DNA of 64,000 nucleotides from the NCBI RefSeq assembly GCF_900155885.1, contig NZ_FTMB01000003.1:269775-333774 (forward strand), read 5' to 3'. Of the stretch, positions 54,650 to 63,824 are shown piece by piece; within the stretch, counting starts at the first letter, position 1; every line of letters starts with the position of its first letter. A program made the translations under genes and the position numbers. The DNA is from Rhizobium sp. RU20A. GTDB lineage: Bacteria; Pseudomonadota; Alphaproteobacteria; Rhizobiales; Rhizobiaceae. Under the pieces are notes generated by a model. That model made no database searches. It was not told where the DNA came from and saw only the letters and a list, made by a program, of their open reading frames with translations.

Positions 54650-57211
54650 ATGGCAGAATTTCCTCAGAAGGCCAAAGTCGTCATCATCGGGCTCGGCGGC
54701 ATCGTCGGCGCCTCCATTGCCCATCATCTGATCGAGCGCGGCTGGGACGACATTGTCGGCATCGACAAGTCGGGCATCCCGACCGATATCGGCTCCACCG
54801 CCCATGCTTCGGACTTCTGCTACACGACCAGCCATGACTACCTCTCGGTCTGGACGACGCAGTACTCGATCGATTTCTACGAGAAGATGGGGCACTACGC
54901 CCGCATCGGTGGCCTTGAAGTTGCCCGGACCGGCGACGAGACCTGGATGGAAGAGATCAAGCGCAAGCTGTCTTCCGCCCGCGCCTTCGGCACCCGCGCC
55001 CACTATGTTTCCCCGGCCGAGATCAAGGAAAAGTTCCCGCTGATCGAGGAAGACCAGGTGATGGGCGGCCTCTTCGATCCCGACGCCGGCCTCGTCATTC
55101 CGCGCTCGCAGACCGTTGCCGGCAAGCTGGTGGATGCCGCCGAGAAGACGGGCAAACTGCAGATGTTCGGCAACACGCCGGCCAAGTCGCTCATCGTCGA
55201 GGGCGGCCGCATCAAGGGTGTCGTCACGCATCGCGGCACGATCATGGCCGATCACGTCATCGTCTGCGCCGGCCTCTGGGGGCGCCTGATCGCCGAAATG
55301 GTCGGCGAAGACCTTCCGGTCATGCCGGTCGATCACCCGCTGACCTTCTTCGGCCCGTACAACGAATTCGAAGGCACCGGCAAGGAAATCGGCTATCCGC
55401 TTTTGCGCGACCAGGGCAACTCCGCCTATATGCGCGACACGGGCGACCCGAAGACCACCGAAGGCGGCCAGATCGAGTGGGGCTATTACGAGCAGCACAA
55501 TCCGCGCATGTGCCATCCGCGCGAACTGCTGGAAAAGCACGAAGCGCGCTTGTCCCCCTCGCAGCGTGACCTCGACATGGAGCAGATCCTCGAGCCGCTC
55601 GAAAAGGCGATGGAACTGACGCCCATCCTCGGCGAGCTTGGCTATAACGAGAGCCACTCCTTCAACGGCCTCTTGCAGGTCTCCGCAGCCGGTGGTCCTT
55701 CCTGCGGCGAAAGCCAGAAGGTGCGGGGCCTGTGGTACTGCGTCGCCATCTGGGTCAAGGACGGTCCCGGCTACGGCAAGCTGATCGCCGACTGGATGAC
55801 GGACGGCCGCACTGAGATCGATCACAACTCGATCGACTATGCCCGCTTCTACCCGCACCAGCTGACGGAAGAGTTCATTGCCGGCCGCTGCTACGAAGCG
55901 GCCCAGAAGATCTACTTCCCGGCCGTTCACACCCGCGAGCCCTATGCATCGGGTCGCGGTGCCAAGCGCTCGCCGATGTATGAGCGCGAAGTGGAGCTTG
56001 GCGGCTACTTCATGGAACTCGGCGGCTGGGAGCGTGCCCATGGCTACGCGGCCAACGAGCATCTCCTCGAAAAGTACGGCGACCGCGTGCCGGTGCGCGA
56101 AAACGAGTGGGACAACCGCCATTTCTGGCGCGTTTCCAATGCCGAGCATCTGGCGATGAGCGAGGATTGTGGCATCGTCAACCTCTCGCATTTCCACATG
56201 GTGGACATTGAAGGCCCTGACCATGTCGAGCTGCTCGAATGGCTGTGCGCGGCCAAGATCGGCGGCGATGCCAATATCGGCAAGGGTATCTACACCCACT
56301 TCCTCGACGACGAGGGCATGGTGCGCGCCGACTTCACCGTCTTCCGCATGGCCGATCGCTGCCGTCTGGTGAACGGTGCGGATGCCGGCCCGCGCGACTT
56401 CCACTACATGAAGCGCGTTGCCGAAGACCGTGGTCTCGACGTCACCATCACCGACGTTTCGGAAAAGTTCATCACCATCGGCATCTGGGGCCCGAATGCC
56501 CGCGAGACGCTGAAGAAGGTGGTGGCCGATCCAGCCGGCCTCGACATCGAGAACTTTCCCTTTGCCGCCATCAAACAGATCGAGATCGCCGGCAAGTCCG
56601 TCGCGGCCTTCCGCATTTCCTATGTGGGCGAACAGGGCTGGGAACTGCACATGAAGTACGAAGACGGCCTTGCCGTCTGGGATGCGCTGCGCTCCACCGG
56701 CGTCATGGCCTTCGGCGTCGAGACTTATGCCAACTCGCGCCGCATGGAAAAGAGCCTGCGCCTCCAGAACGGCGACCTGCTGACCCAGTACAACCTCATC
56801 GAGGCGGATCTCGCCCGCCCGAAGGTCAAGGAAGCCGACTTCCGCGGCAAGGCCAAGCATCTCGAATACAAGGCCCGCCCGCACCAGCCGGCCATGCTCT
56901 GCACGCTCGTGATGACCGAGAACACCGACAGCCAGGGCGTCAAGCGCTATCCGGTCGGCTCCATGCCGGTGGTCGATCCCGACACGGGCGAGGTGCTTGT
57001 CGACAGCCTCGGCCGCCGCTCCTACACGACCTCGGTCGCCTTCGGCCCGACGATCGGCAAGAACATTGCGCTCGCCTACCTGCCGCACGACTACTGCCAG
57101 GTCGGCCGCAAGCTGAATGTCGAATATTTTGCCGAGAGCTACCCGGTGGAAGTCGCCGCCGTCGGCTACAAGCCGCTCTACGACCCCGAAAACCTCAAGC
57201 CGCGCAGCTGA
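54650..57211 (+). CDS. FAD-dependent dehydrogenase of dimethylglycine/sarcosine dehydrogenase type
   Basis: 853 residues in four parts: an FAD-binding DAO domain (1-390, VVIIGLGGIVGASIAHHL), an FAO central domain, a GCV_T tetrahydrofolate-binding domain (about 430-740) and its C-terminal barrel. His52 in STAHASDF aligns with the histidine that carries covalent FAD in mammalian dimethylglycine dehydrogenase. Such enzymes demethylate N-methyl amino acids and pass formaldehyde to tetrahydrofolate. The true substrate is unknown. Ornithine cyclodeaminase follows beyond a terminator. Confidence 0.88.
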   Translation: MAEFPQKAKVVIIGLGGIVGASIAHHLIERGWDDIVGIDKSGIPTDIGSTAHASDFCYTTSHDYLSVWTTQYSIDFYEKMGHYARIGGLEVARTGDETWMEEIKRKLSSARAFGTRAHYVSPAEIKEKFPLIEEDQVMGGLFDPDAGLVIPRSQTVAGKLVDAAEKTGKLQMFGNTPAKSLIVEGGRIKGVVTHRGTIMADHVIVCAGLWGRLIAEMVGEDLPVMPVDHPLTFFGPYNEFEGTGKEIGYPLLRDQGNSAYMRDTGDPKTTEGGQIEWGYYEQHNPRMCHPRELLEKHEARLSPSQRDLDMEQILEPLEKAMELTPILGELGYNESHSFNGLLQVSAAGGPSCGESQKVRGLWYCVAIWVKDGPGYGKLIADWMTDGRTEIDHNSIDYARFYPHQLTEEFIAGRCYEAAQKIYFPAVHTREPYASGRGAKRSPMYEREVELGGYFMELGGWERAHGYAANEHLLEKYGDRVPVRENEWDNRHFWRVSNAEHLAMSEDCGIVNLSHFHMVDIEGPDHVELLEWLCAAKIGGDANIGKGIYTHFLDDEGMVRADFTVFRMADRCRLVNGADAGPRDFHYMKRVAEDRGLDVTITDVSEKFITIGIWGPNARETLKKVVADPAGLDIENFPFAAIKQIEIAGKSVAAFRISYVGEQGWELHMKYEDGLAVWDALRSTGVMAFGVETYANSRRMEKSLRLQNGDLLTQYNLIEADLARPKVKEADFRGKAKHLEYKARPHQPAMLCTLVMTENTDSQGVKRYPVGSMPVVDPDTGEVLVDSLGRRSYTTSVAFGPTIGKNIALAYLPHDYCQVGRKLNVEYFAESYPVEVAAVGYKPLYDPENLKPRS

Positions 57212-57239
57212 TGCGCGGTTTGAACGACGAGGTATAAGG

Positions 57240-57269
57240 AACCCGCCGCTGAAAGGCCGGCGGGTTTTT
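57240..57269 (+). terminator. Rho-independent terminator after the flavoprotein gene
   Basis: Perfect 9-bp stem AACCCGCCG/CGGCGGGTT (57240-57248 with 57258-57266) and a T run to 57269. Confidence 0.9.
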
Positions 57270-57409
57270 CTTGGGCTCAAGGCTGACAATTTACGCAAAA
57301 ACTGCTATCAAATCGCACATTTCCTTGCACAATTCTCATCATCCTTGCTCTTTCGGCCGGAAACGCGCGCAGGGTATTCTCTGACGATATCGCCAGAGGA
57401 GAGCCCCGC

Positions 57410-58456
57410 ATGTTCATTGCCCCGTCCGAAAAAGCCCTCGTGCCCTTTGTCAGCGTCGAGAACATGATGCGGTTGGTGCACGCAATCGGCATCGAGACGG
57501 TTCTGAGAGAACTGACGGATGTGATCGAGGCGGATTTTGCGCGCTGGGAGCTGTTCGACAAGACGCCGCGCGTTGCCTCGCATTCGCGGGAAGGCGTGAT
57601 CGAGCTGATGCCGACGTCGGATGGCGAGATCTATGCGTTCAAATATGTGAATGGCCATCCGAAGAACATGGCCCAGGGCCTGCAGACCGTCACCGCCTTC
57701 GGCCTCTTGGCGGAAGTCTCGACCGGCTATCCGGTGTTGCTGACGGAAATGACGCTGCTGACGGCGCTGCGCACCGCCGCCACCTCCGCCATGGCCGCCC
57801 GGCATCTGGCCCCGAAGGGGGCGCGGGTCATGGCGATGATCGGCAATGGCGCGCAGGCGGAATTCCAGGCGCTCGCCATGAAGGCGGTGCTGGGCGTCGA
57901 TACTGTGCGCCTCTACGACATCGACCGCCGCGCCACGGATAAAGCGGTGCGCAACCTTGCCGGCACAGGCATCACGGCTATTGCCTGCGCCTCGCCGGAG
58001 GCCGCGATCGAGGGTGCGCAGATCATCACGACCTGCACGGCCGACAAGCAGTATGCGACGATCCTGACGGACAACATGGTCGGCGCCGGCGTCCACATCA
58101 ATGCCATTGGCGGCGACTGCCCCGGCAAGACGGAACTGCACCGCGACATTCTGCTGCGCGCCGATACCTTCGTGGAATATCCGCCGCAGACCCGCATCGA
58201 AGGCGAGATTCAGCAGATGCCAGCCGATTTTCCGGTGACCGAACTCTGGCAGATCATCACCGGAAAGGCCTTAGGGCGGCGCGACGACGCCCAGATCACC
58301 CTCTTCGACAGCGTCGGCTTCGCCATCGAGGACTTTTCGGCGCTGCGCTACATTCGCGATCGGCTGACCGGCACGGATTTCTTCCAGAATCTCGACATCA
58401 TCGCCGACCCCGACGATCCGCGCGACCTCTTTGGCATGTTCCAGCGAGCAGGCTGA
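57410..58456 (+). CDS. ocd: Ornithine cyclodeaminase
   Basis: 348 residues of the ornithine cyclodeaminase/mu-crystallin family, in the long form. Typical parts are LMPTSDGEIYAFKYVNGHPK, MTLLTALRTAATSAMAARHL, NAD-binding MIGNGAQAEFQALAM and INAIGGDCPGKTEL. The GGDCPGKTEL stretch carries the Asp that fits the ornithine-specific enzyme. It makes proline and ammonia from ornithine. It faces an Lrp/AsnC gene (8 bp gap) that may control it. Confidence 0.94.
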   Translation: MFIAPSEKALVPFVSVENMMRLVHAIGIETVLRELTDVIEADFARWELFDKTPRVASHSREGVIELMPTSDGEIYAFKYVNGHPKNMAQGLQTVTAFGLLAEVSTGYPVLLTEMTLLTALRTAATSAMAARHLAPKGARVMAMIGNGAQAEFQALAMKAVLGVDTVRLYDIDRRATDKAVRNLAGTGITAIACASPEAAIEGAQIITTCTADKQYATILTDNMVGAGVHINAIGGDCPGKTELHRDILLRADTFVEYPPQTRIEGEIQQMPADFPVTELWQIITGKALGRRDDAQITLFDSVGFAIEDFSALRYIRDRLTGTDFFQNLDIIADPDDPRDLFGMFQRAG

Positions 58457-58464
58457 CTCACGGG

Positions 58465-58920
58465 TCAGGCGCGCGGGAAGACGGATGCGCGCTTGACCGT
58501 GCCATAGGCAAAGCTCGTATCGATCGAAGCGATGCCCTCGATGCGGTGCAGGCGCGAGCGGACGAATTCCTCGTAGTCCTGAAGGCTGGTGACGAGCACA
58601 CGCAGCAGATAGTCGGCATCTCCCGTCATCACATAGCAGTCGATGATGGCGTCGATGTCGCGGACCTTCTGTTCGAAGGTCGCGACAGCCGCCTGGTTGT
58701 GGCGCTCCAGCCGGATGCGCACGAAAGCCGTGACCGGCAGCCCATAGGCGCGCTCATCCACCAGCGCCGTATAGCCGGTGATGATGCCCTTCTCCTCCAG
58801 GATGCGCACGCGGCGCAGGCAGGGCGAGGGAGAAAGGTTCACCTTTTCGGAAAGGTCCTGGATGCTGAGCCGGCCATCCCTCTGGAGAGCCGAAACGATC
58901 TGCCGGTCCTTTTCATCCAT
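58465..58920 (-). CDS. Lrp/AsnC family transcriptional regulator
   Basis: 151 residues. An N-terminal helix-turn-helix (DRQIVSALQRDGRLSIQDLS, then EKVNLSPSPCLRRVRILEEKG) precedes a RAM domain (AIIDCYVMTGDADYLLRVLV). ATG 58920 has AAGGCGG upstream. A perfect 17-bp palindrome at 58934-58950 sits just before the start, a likely autoregulatory site, and could also control the divergent DMT exporter. Its tail-to-tail neighbour is ocd, suggesting an amino acid such as ornithine or proline as effector (inferred). Confidence 0.92.
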   Translation of the reverse strand: MDEKDRQIVSALQRDGRLSIQDLSEKVNLSPSPCLRRVRILEEKGIITGYTALVDERAYGLPVTAFVRIRLERHNQAAVATFEQKVRDIDAIIDCYVMTGDADYLLRVLVTSLQDYEEFVRSRLHRIEGIASIDTSFAYGTVKRASVFPRA

Positions 58921-58933
58921 TGCGCCGCCTTTC

Positions 58934-58950
58934 TTGACAGAATCTGTCAA
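58934..58950. promoter_or_regulatory. Perfect 17-bp palindrome, likely AsnC operator
   Basis: TTGACAGAATCTGTCAA reads as two 8-bp arms around a central A. It lies 13 bp before the Lrp/AsnC ATG and about 90 bp before the divergent exporter ATG. Each arm also contains TTGACA, so it can overlap a -35 box on either strand. Confidence 0.65.
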
Positions 58951-59040
58951 TAATCATCCAATCCATGGCTGAAATAGCAGGAAACGGCTTTTACCTCCAT
59001 GGCATTTTGCCCCTGTCAGTTCACGAGGCGGGATCACACG

Positions 59041-59952
59041 ATGGCGATGGCGGCAGCAAATGATGCAGCGGGCAATGGCGGCCGCTCCCTGGATGTCACC
59101 GGCGCCATTGCCATGACGACGGCCGTTCTGATCTGGGCCGGGTTCGCCCTGTCGGTGCGCAGCATGGGGGCCTCGCCGCTGGCAACCGCCGATATCGCCC
59201 TGATCCGCTTCGGTGTACCGAGCCTTCTCCTGCTTCCGTTCCTGCCCTCGCGCCTTGCGATTTTCCGGCGCCTGCGGATGACCGATGCGCTGATGGTGCT
59301 GGTCGGCGCGGGCCTGCCCTTCTTCTGGATCGCGGCGGCGGGCGGACGCGAGACATCGACGGCGCATGTCAGCGCGCTCGTTGCCGGCACCGTGCCGTTG
59401 TCGGTCGCAATCCTTTACTTCCTCATGGGCAAGGGCCTGCCGGCCCGGCGGCAGATGGCGGGGCTGGCCGCGATCATCCTCGGCGTCGCCGTGCTGTCCG
59501 TCGCCCAGCCGGCGGTGGCGTCCGGCCATGTCTGGCGTGGCTGCGGCCTGCTGCTGCTCGCAAGCCTGCTGTGGGGCGCCTATACGATCGCGCTGCGCCG
59601 CTCGGCGCTCGATCCGGTCAGCTCGGCTCTGCTGCTGGCCGTGCCGTGCTTCCTTATGCTCGTGGTGCTGATGGCGACGGGCGCGGTCGAGACCCATCTC
59701 GGCGCCTTCACCTTTCATGATGCCCTGCCCTTCATCCTGCTGCAGGGCATCGGCGTCGGCATCGTTTCCAGCATGGCCTATGCTGTCGCCGTTTCGCGGC
59801 TCGGGCCGACACGCAGCACCGTTTTCGGTGCAATGGCCCCCGCGTTGGCAACCGTAGAAGCGGTGCCGCTGCTCGGCGAGAGCCTGACGCTGCCGATCGC
59901 GCTTGGTGTCGCCGCCATCACGCTCGGCGTCATCCACGCCAACCGGCGATAG
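59041..59952 (+). CDS. DMT superfamily (EamA) transporter
   Basis: 303 residues with ten predicted helices in two EamA halves (VTGAIAMTTAVLIWAGFALS in the first, GLLLLASLLWGAYTIAL in the second). Members usually export amino acids or metabolites. ATG 59041 is preferred to 58999 because GCGGGAT lies near and the family N-terminus fits. It is divergent from an Lrp/AsnC gene, the usual arrangement for amino-acid exporters. Confidence 0.9.
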   Translation: MAMAAANDAAGNGGRSLDVTGAIAMTTAVLIWAGFALSVRSMGASPLATADIALIRFGVPSLLLLPFLPSRLAIFRRLRMTDALMVLVGAGLPFFWIAAAGGRETSTAHVSALVAGTVPLSVAILYFLMGKGLPARRQMAGLAAIILGVAVLSVAQPAVASGHVWRGCGLLLLASLLWGAYTIALRRSALDPVSSALLLAVPCFLMLVVLMATGAVETHLGAFTFHDALPFILLQGIGVGIVSSMAYAVAVSRLGPTRSTVFGAMAPALATVEAVPLLGESLTLPIALGVAAITLGVIHANRR

Positions 59953-60206
59953 GCCGTCGCCGAGCCTGCATTGCCGGCCCGCTCTGCGATCTGTCGAACG
60001 GCAGGCCTTGAGGCGAAAACCGTGACTCCGTCCCAGACAGCGGGAAACCGGAAGGCCACGCGCATCACCAGGATTGCCCATCTGCCACAGACGGAAAAGC
60101 CGCGGCCTTGCGATGCTTTCAGGCTTGCTGTCAAGGCGGACACTATCGTAGCACTGGTCGAGGGGTAGGCTTGTGGCGTCAACTGAGCGATCCGGAAAGG
60201 CCGATC

Positions 60207-60953
60207 ATGAAACCGCGCATCCGCCCGCAGGACTGGTACAGCCTGCGTCATCTCGACGATGACGTGACGTTCATCAGCGAGCCCTATATCCAGGAATTTT
60301 ATCGCTGCAACATCTGGCATGTGCGCGGGCGCGATCAGGACATGCTCGTCGACAGCGGCATGGGCGTCGTCTCGCTGCGCGAATGGGTGCCGCTCGTGAG
60401 CGAGCGCGCGCTGATCGCCGTGGCCAGCCATACGCATTTCGACCATATCGGCTGCCACCACGAATTTGCGTGCCGGGCCGTGCATGCGGCGGAGGCCGAT
60501 CTTCTTTCCCATCCGACCCGCGCCAATACGCTGGCCGACCCCTATGTTACCGACGAGATCTTCGACGCGCTGCCGCCCGAGCCCTATTGCTCGGCCTGCT
60601 ATCAGGTCAAGGGAGCGCCGGCGACGCGGATCCTGGAGGATAGCGACGTTATCGATCTCGGCGACCGGCAGTTCGAGGTGGTCCACACGCCTGGCCATTC
60701 GCCGGGCGGTATCGCACTTTACGAACGTGCGAGCGGGATCCTGTTTTCCGGCGATATCCTTTACGATGGCCCGCTGATCGAGGACACCTATCATTCGAAT
60801 GCAGCAGACTACGTCGCTTCGATGGAGCGCCTGCTGACGCTGCCGGTGCGTGTCGTCCATGGTGGCCATTTTCAGAGCTTTGACGGCGGGCGATACCGGG
60901 ACCTCATCACCGGTTGGCTCGATGCCAAGACCAACCCGATCCGACAGGAGTGA
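60207..60953 (+). CDS. Metallo-beta-lactamase-fold hydrolase
   Basis: 248 residues with metal-binding SHTHFDHIG (His75, His77, Asp79, His80), HTPGHSPGGI, SGDILYDG and HGGHF. The fold is that of glyoxalase II and lactonase-like enzymes; the substrate is not evident. ATG 60207 follows AAAGG at 60196-60200. The preceding 254 bases carry no supported gene. It is 3 bp before an aldehyde dehydrogenase gene, so the pair probably acts in one route. Confidence 0.88.
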   Translation: MKPRIRPQDWYSLRHLDDDVTFISEPYIQEFYRCNIWHVRGRDQDMLVDSGMGVVSLREWVPLVSERALIAVASHTHFDHIGCHHEFACRAVHAAEADLLSHPTRANTLADPYVTDEIFDALPPEPYCSACYQVKGAPATRILEDSDVIDLGDRQFEVVHTPGHSPGGIALYERASGILFSGDILYDGPLIEDTYHSNAADYVASMERLLTLPVRVVHGGHFQSFDGGRYRDLITGWLDAKTNPIRQE

Positions 60954-60956
60954 AGC

Positions 60957-62390
60957 ATGCTCGACAAGCGCAAATTCTACATCAACGGCGAATGGGTCGA
61001 CCCGATCACGCCGAACGACCTTACGGTCCTCAATCCCGCCACGGAACAGGCGATCGCGGTCATCTCGATGGGCAGCGCCGCCGATATCGACCGCGCCGTC
61101 GCCGCCGCCAAGACGGCCTTCGCGACCTACGGCCGTATGCCGATCGATGAGCGCATTGCTCTCCTCGAAGCGCTGCTGGCGATCTACACGCGCCGTTACG
61201 ACGAGATGGCACAAACGATCACGCTCGAACTCGGCGCCCCCATCACCATGAGTACCGATCAGCAGGCCCACGTGGGCATCGGCCATCTCGAAGGCTTCAT
61301 CGATGCGCTAAAGCGCATGAAGATGCGCGAGACGCTGCCGAATGGCGACATCGTGCTGCGCGAGCCGATCGGCGTGTGCGGCCTGATCACGCCGTGGAAC
61401 TGGCCGATCAACCAGATTGCCCTGAAGGTGGTCCCGGCGCTTGCGACAGGGTCTACCTGCATCCTGAAGCCGTCTGAATTCACGCCGTTGAATGCCCTGC
61501 TCTACGCGGAAATGATCCACGAAGCGGGTTTCCCGGCCGGCACCTTCAATCTCGTCAATGGCGATGGTGTTCATGTCGGCGCGGCGCTGTCGAAGCATAT
61601 CGATGTCGACATGATGTCGTTTACCGGTTCGACCCGCGCCGGCACGGCGGTCAGCAAGGACGCCGCCGATACTGTCAAGCGCGTCACGCTGGAACTTGGC
61701 GGCAAGTCGCCGAACATCGTTTTCGAGGATGCCGACCTTGAGGAGCGCATCACCGGCAGCGTTCTCGAATGCTTCAACAATTCCGGTCAGTCCTGCGACG
61801 CACCGACCCGTCTCCTCGTCCAGCGCTCGGTCTATGATCGGGCCGTGGAAATTGCCCGCCGCGTCGGCGCCACGGTCAAGGTTGGGGACCCGCAGGAGCC
61901 GGGCGATCATATCGGCCCGCTGGTCAGCGACATCCAGTATGGACGCGTGCAGGCGCTCATCGAAGCCGGCATCGCCGAGGGTGCCGAGCTTCTGGTCGGC
62001 GGTCCGGGCAAACCGGAGGGGTTCGAAGCCGGCTACTATGTGAAGCCGACGATCTTTGTCGGCGTCAACAACGGGATGCGGATCGCCCGCGAGGAAGTCT
62101 TCGGCCCGGTTCTGGCCATCCTTCCCTTCGATGCCGAGGAAGACGCGATCTCAATTGCCAACGACACCAATTACGGGCTTGCCGCCTACGTCCAGTCCGG
62201 CGATCTCGACCGCGCCGAGCGTGTCGCAACCCGCCTTCGTGCCGGCATGGTGCACATCAACGGCGCACCCCACCGTTACGGCAGCCCGTTCGGCGGCTAC
62301 AAGCAGTCAGGTAACGGCCGTGAAGGCGGGCTGTTCGGGCTGGAAGATTTTCTCGAGGTAAAAACCATCCACAGACCGGACGCAGCGTAG
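60957..62390 (+). CDS. Aldehyde dehydrogenase family protein
   Basis: 477 residues of the NAD(P)-dependent superfamily. TPWNWPINQIALK (Asn/Trp motif), Glu246 in VTLELGGKSPN and catalytic Cys280 in NNSGQSCDAPTR are intact, as is EEVFGPVLAILPF. Substrate cannot be named; the adjacent MBL hydrolase suggests an ester or thioester step before oxidation. It is followed by 213 bases without a gene and then the IS element. Confidence 0.92.
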   Translation: MLDKRKFYINGEWVDPITPNDLTVLNPATEQAIAVISMGSAADIDRAVAAAKTAFATYGRMPIDERIALLEALLAIYTRRYDEMAQTITLELGAPITMSTDQQAHVGIGHLEGFIDALKRMKMRETLPNGDIVLREPIGVCGLITPWNWPINQIALKVVPALATGSTCILKPSEFTPLNALLYAEMIHEAGFPAGTFNLVNGDGVHVGAALSKHIDVDMMSFTGSTRAGTAVSKDAADTVKRVTLELGGKSPNIVFEDADLEERITGSVLECFNNSGQSCDAPTRLLVQRSVYDRAVEIARRVGATVKVGDPQEPGDHIGPLVSDIQYGRVQALIEAGIAEGAELLVGGPGKPEGFEAGYYVKPTIFVGVNNGMRIAREEVFGPVLAILPFDAEEDAISIANDTNYGLAAYVQSGDLDRAERVATRLRAGMVHINGAPHRYGSPFGGYKQSGNGREGGLFGLEDFLEVKTIHRPDAA

Positions 62391-62603
62391 GGGCAAATCG
62401 CGCTCACGGTTGCCCGACCGCTCCCAAAGACTCCCGCCACGCGTGTCGCTTGACACCGTCACGCGCGGGAAAACTCTTCGGCATGCCTTTCCGGCCACCA
62501 CGACTGTGCACGGCAACCCACCGACCTTCGTCCAGTCCCCGCATTCCGCCACGGTCTTCGCCGGGTCAGAGATCGTGGCCGTTGCTATCAGACTTGCTGT
62601 TTC

Positions 62604-62648
62604 TGACCTGAGACCCGACTTCCCTCCAGTTTTCGGGAGAGTCTTGGG
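62604..62648 (+). repeat. IS left terminal inverted repeat
   Basis: Starts TGACCTGAGACCC and continues with patches CTTCC, CTCCAG and AGAGTC shared with the right end. Confidence 0.85.
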
Positions 62649-62662
62649 TTTTCAATCTGGCC

Positions 62663-63500
62663 TCATGCGGCCTGCTTTTCCATAGCCATTTTCATTGCGA
62701 ACTCGCTGGGAGTGATATTGCCCAGCGACGAGTGCGGCCTGTTTCTGTTGTAGTCCTCCTTCCATGCAGTGATGGCGGTGCGGGCCTGGGTGAGCGTCGA
62801 GAACAGCGTCTCGTTCAGGCATTCGTCACGGAAGCTGCCATTGAAGCTTTCGACGAAGCCGTTTTGCATCGGCTTGCCGGGAGCGATGTAGTGCCATTCG
62901 ACCTTTGTCTCCTGGCACCATTTGAGGATGGCCATGCTGGTCATCTCCGTGCCGTTGTCCGAGACAATCGTCCTCGGTTTTCCGCGTTTGGCGATGAGAC
63001 TGTCCAACTCGCGGGCAAGCCTTGCACCCGACAGGGAGGTATCGGCGACCAGGCACAGGCATTCACGGGTGAAGTCGTCAACGACGGCCAGAACACGGAA
63101 CCGGCGGCCGTCGGTGAAGGCATCACTGACGAAGTCCAGGCTCCAGCGCTCGCCCGGACGCGACGGCAGAGCCAAAGGACGTCTCGTCCCCAAGGCTCGC
63201 TTTCTGCCACCACGCTTGCGCACCTTGCTTCTCCTCCCGATAGAGACGTCGAAGCTTCTTCAGGTTCATGACGATCCCCTGCCGGTCGAGCATCACGTGG
63301 ATACGGCGATAACCGAAGCGGCGTCGTTCAGATGCTACCTTCTTCATCGCCTCACGAATGGCCGCATCGTCAGGCCGCACACTGCGATATCGCATGCTCG
63401 ACCGATCCACCGACAGAACCTCGCACGCCCGACGCTGGCTCACTCCATGCTGCGCACAGACGTGAGCCACCGCATCCCGCTTCACATCGGGCGTCACCAT
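62663..63500 (-). pseudogene. IS3-family transposase OrfB, frameshifted
   Basis: The N-terminal part (63500 to about 63215) has the HTH_21 region (FGYRRIHVMLDRQGI ... LRRLYREEK). The C-terminal part (from about 63223) has the integrase core with the first Asp in [11 protein letters not shown], second Asp in VSDNGTEM and Glu in [14 protein letters not shown]. The two lie in different frames. At the junction only four bases (CAAG) stand between the AAG of EEK and the GTG of VRKRGG, where relatives have about six (LQ), so two bases seem lost. The frameshift should inactivate OrfB. Confidence 0.85.
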
Positions 63501-63760
63501 TTTTTTGCAGCGACATCCTTCAGAATCGCATTGTCCAGCATGGCCTCGGCGAGCAGCTTCTTCAGTTTGGCATTCTCGTCTTCGAGCGCCTTCAGCCGGC
63601 GGGCATCCGACACGTCCATGCCGCCATACTTCGCCTTGTATTTGTAGAAAGTTGCATCCGAGATGCCGTGCTTGCGGCAGACATCAACCGTCTTCGCACC
63701 CGCCTCCTGCTCCTTCAATATCCCGATGATCTGTTCTTCCGTGAACCGTGAACGCTTCAT
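63494..63760 (-). CDS. IS3-family transposase OrfA
   Basis: 88 residues: a helix-turn-helix (FTEEQIIGILKEQEAGAKTV, CRKHGISDATFYKYKAKYGG) and a C-terminal leucine-zipper-like coiled coil (LKALEDENAKLKKLLAEAML). Its end overlaps orfB at a run of seven A (63506-63500 on the minus strand), the usual site of programmed -1 frameshifting for OrfAB in this family. Confidence 0.93.
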   Translation of the reverse strand: MKRSRFTEEQIIGILKEQEAGAKTVDVCRKHGISDATFYKYKAKYGGMDVSDARRLKALEDENAKLKKLLAEAMLDNAILKDVAAKKW

Positions 63761-63779
63761 CCATCCGTCTCCTCGATGT

Positions 63780-63824
63780 GACGGACTCTACCAAATTCTG
63801 GAGGAAGTTCAGGGTCTCAGGTCA
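63780..63824 (-). repeat. IS right terminal inverted repeat
   Basis: On the minus strand it starts TGACCTGAGACCC at 63824. It is followed outward by a direct copy of CTCAGGTCA at 63825-63833. Confidence 0.85.

Larger units (their letters stand above)
62604..63824 (-). mobile_element. IS3-family insertion sequence (IS407-group-like), 1221 bp
   Basis: Left and right ends match as inverted repeats beginning TGACCTGAGACCC (62604-62616 and, on the other strand, 63824-63812), with similarity continuing about 40 bases. Inside are orfA and a broken orfB on the minus strand. No identical 4-bp target duplication is seen (TTTC left, CTCA right). The last nine bases of the right end, CTCAGGTCA, are repeated directly at 63825-63833. 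Confidence 0.9.

Noticed and set aside
54491..57298. A 935-codon open frame on the minus strand opposite the flavoprotein gene
   Set aside because: It mirrors the codon positions of a GC-rich gene with clear family motifs, shows no domain of its own and has composition typical of antisense shadow frames (rich in Arg, Gly, Asp and His).
62431..62471. Imperfect hairpin after the aldehyde dehydrogenase gene, considered as terminator
   Set aside because: Arms such as TCCCGC/GCGGGA pair only partly and are followed by AAAAC rather than T on the plus strand.
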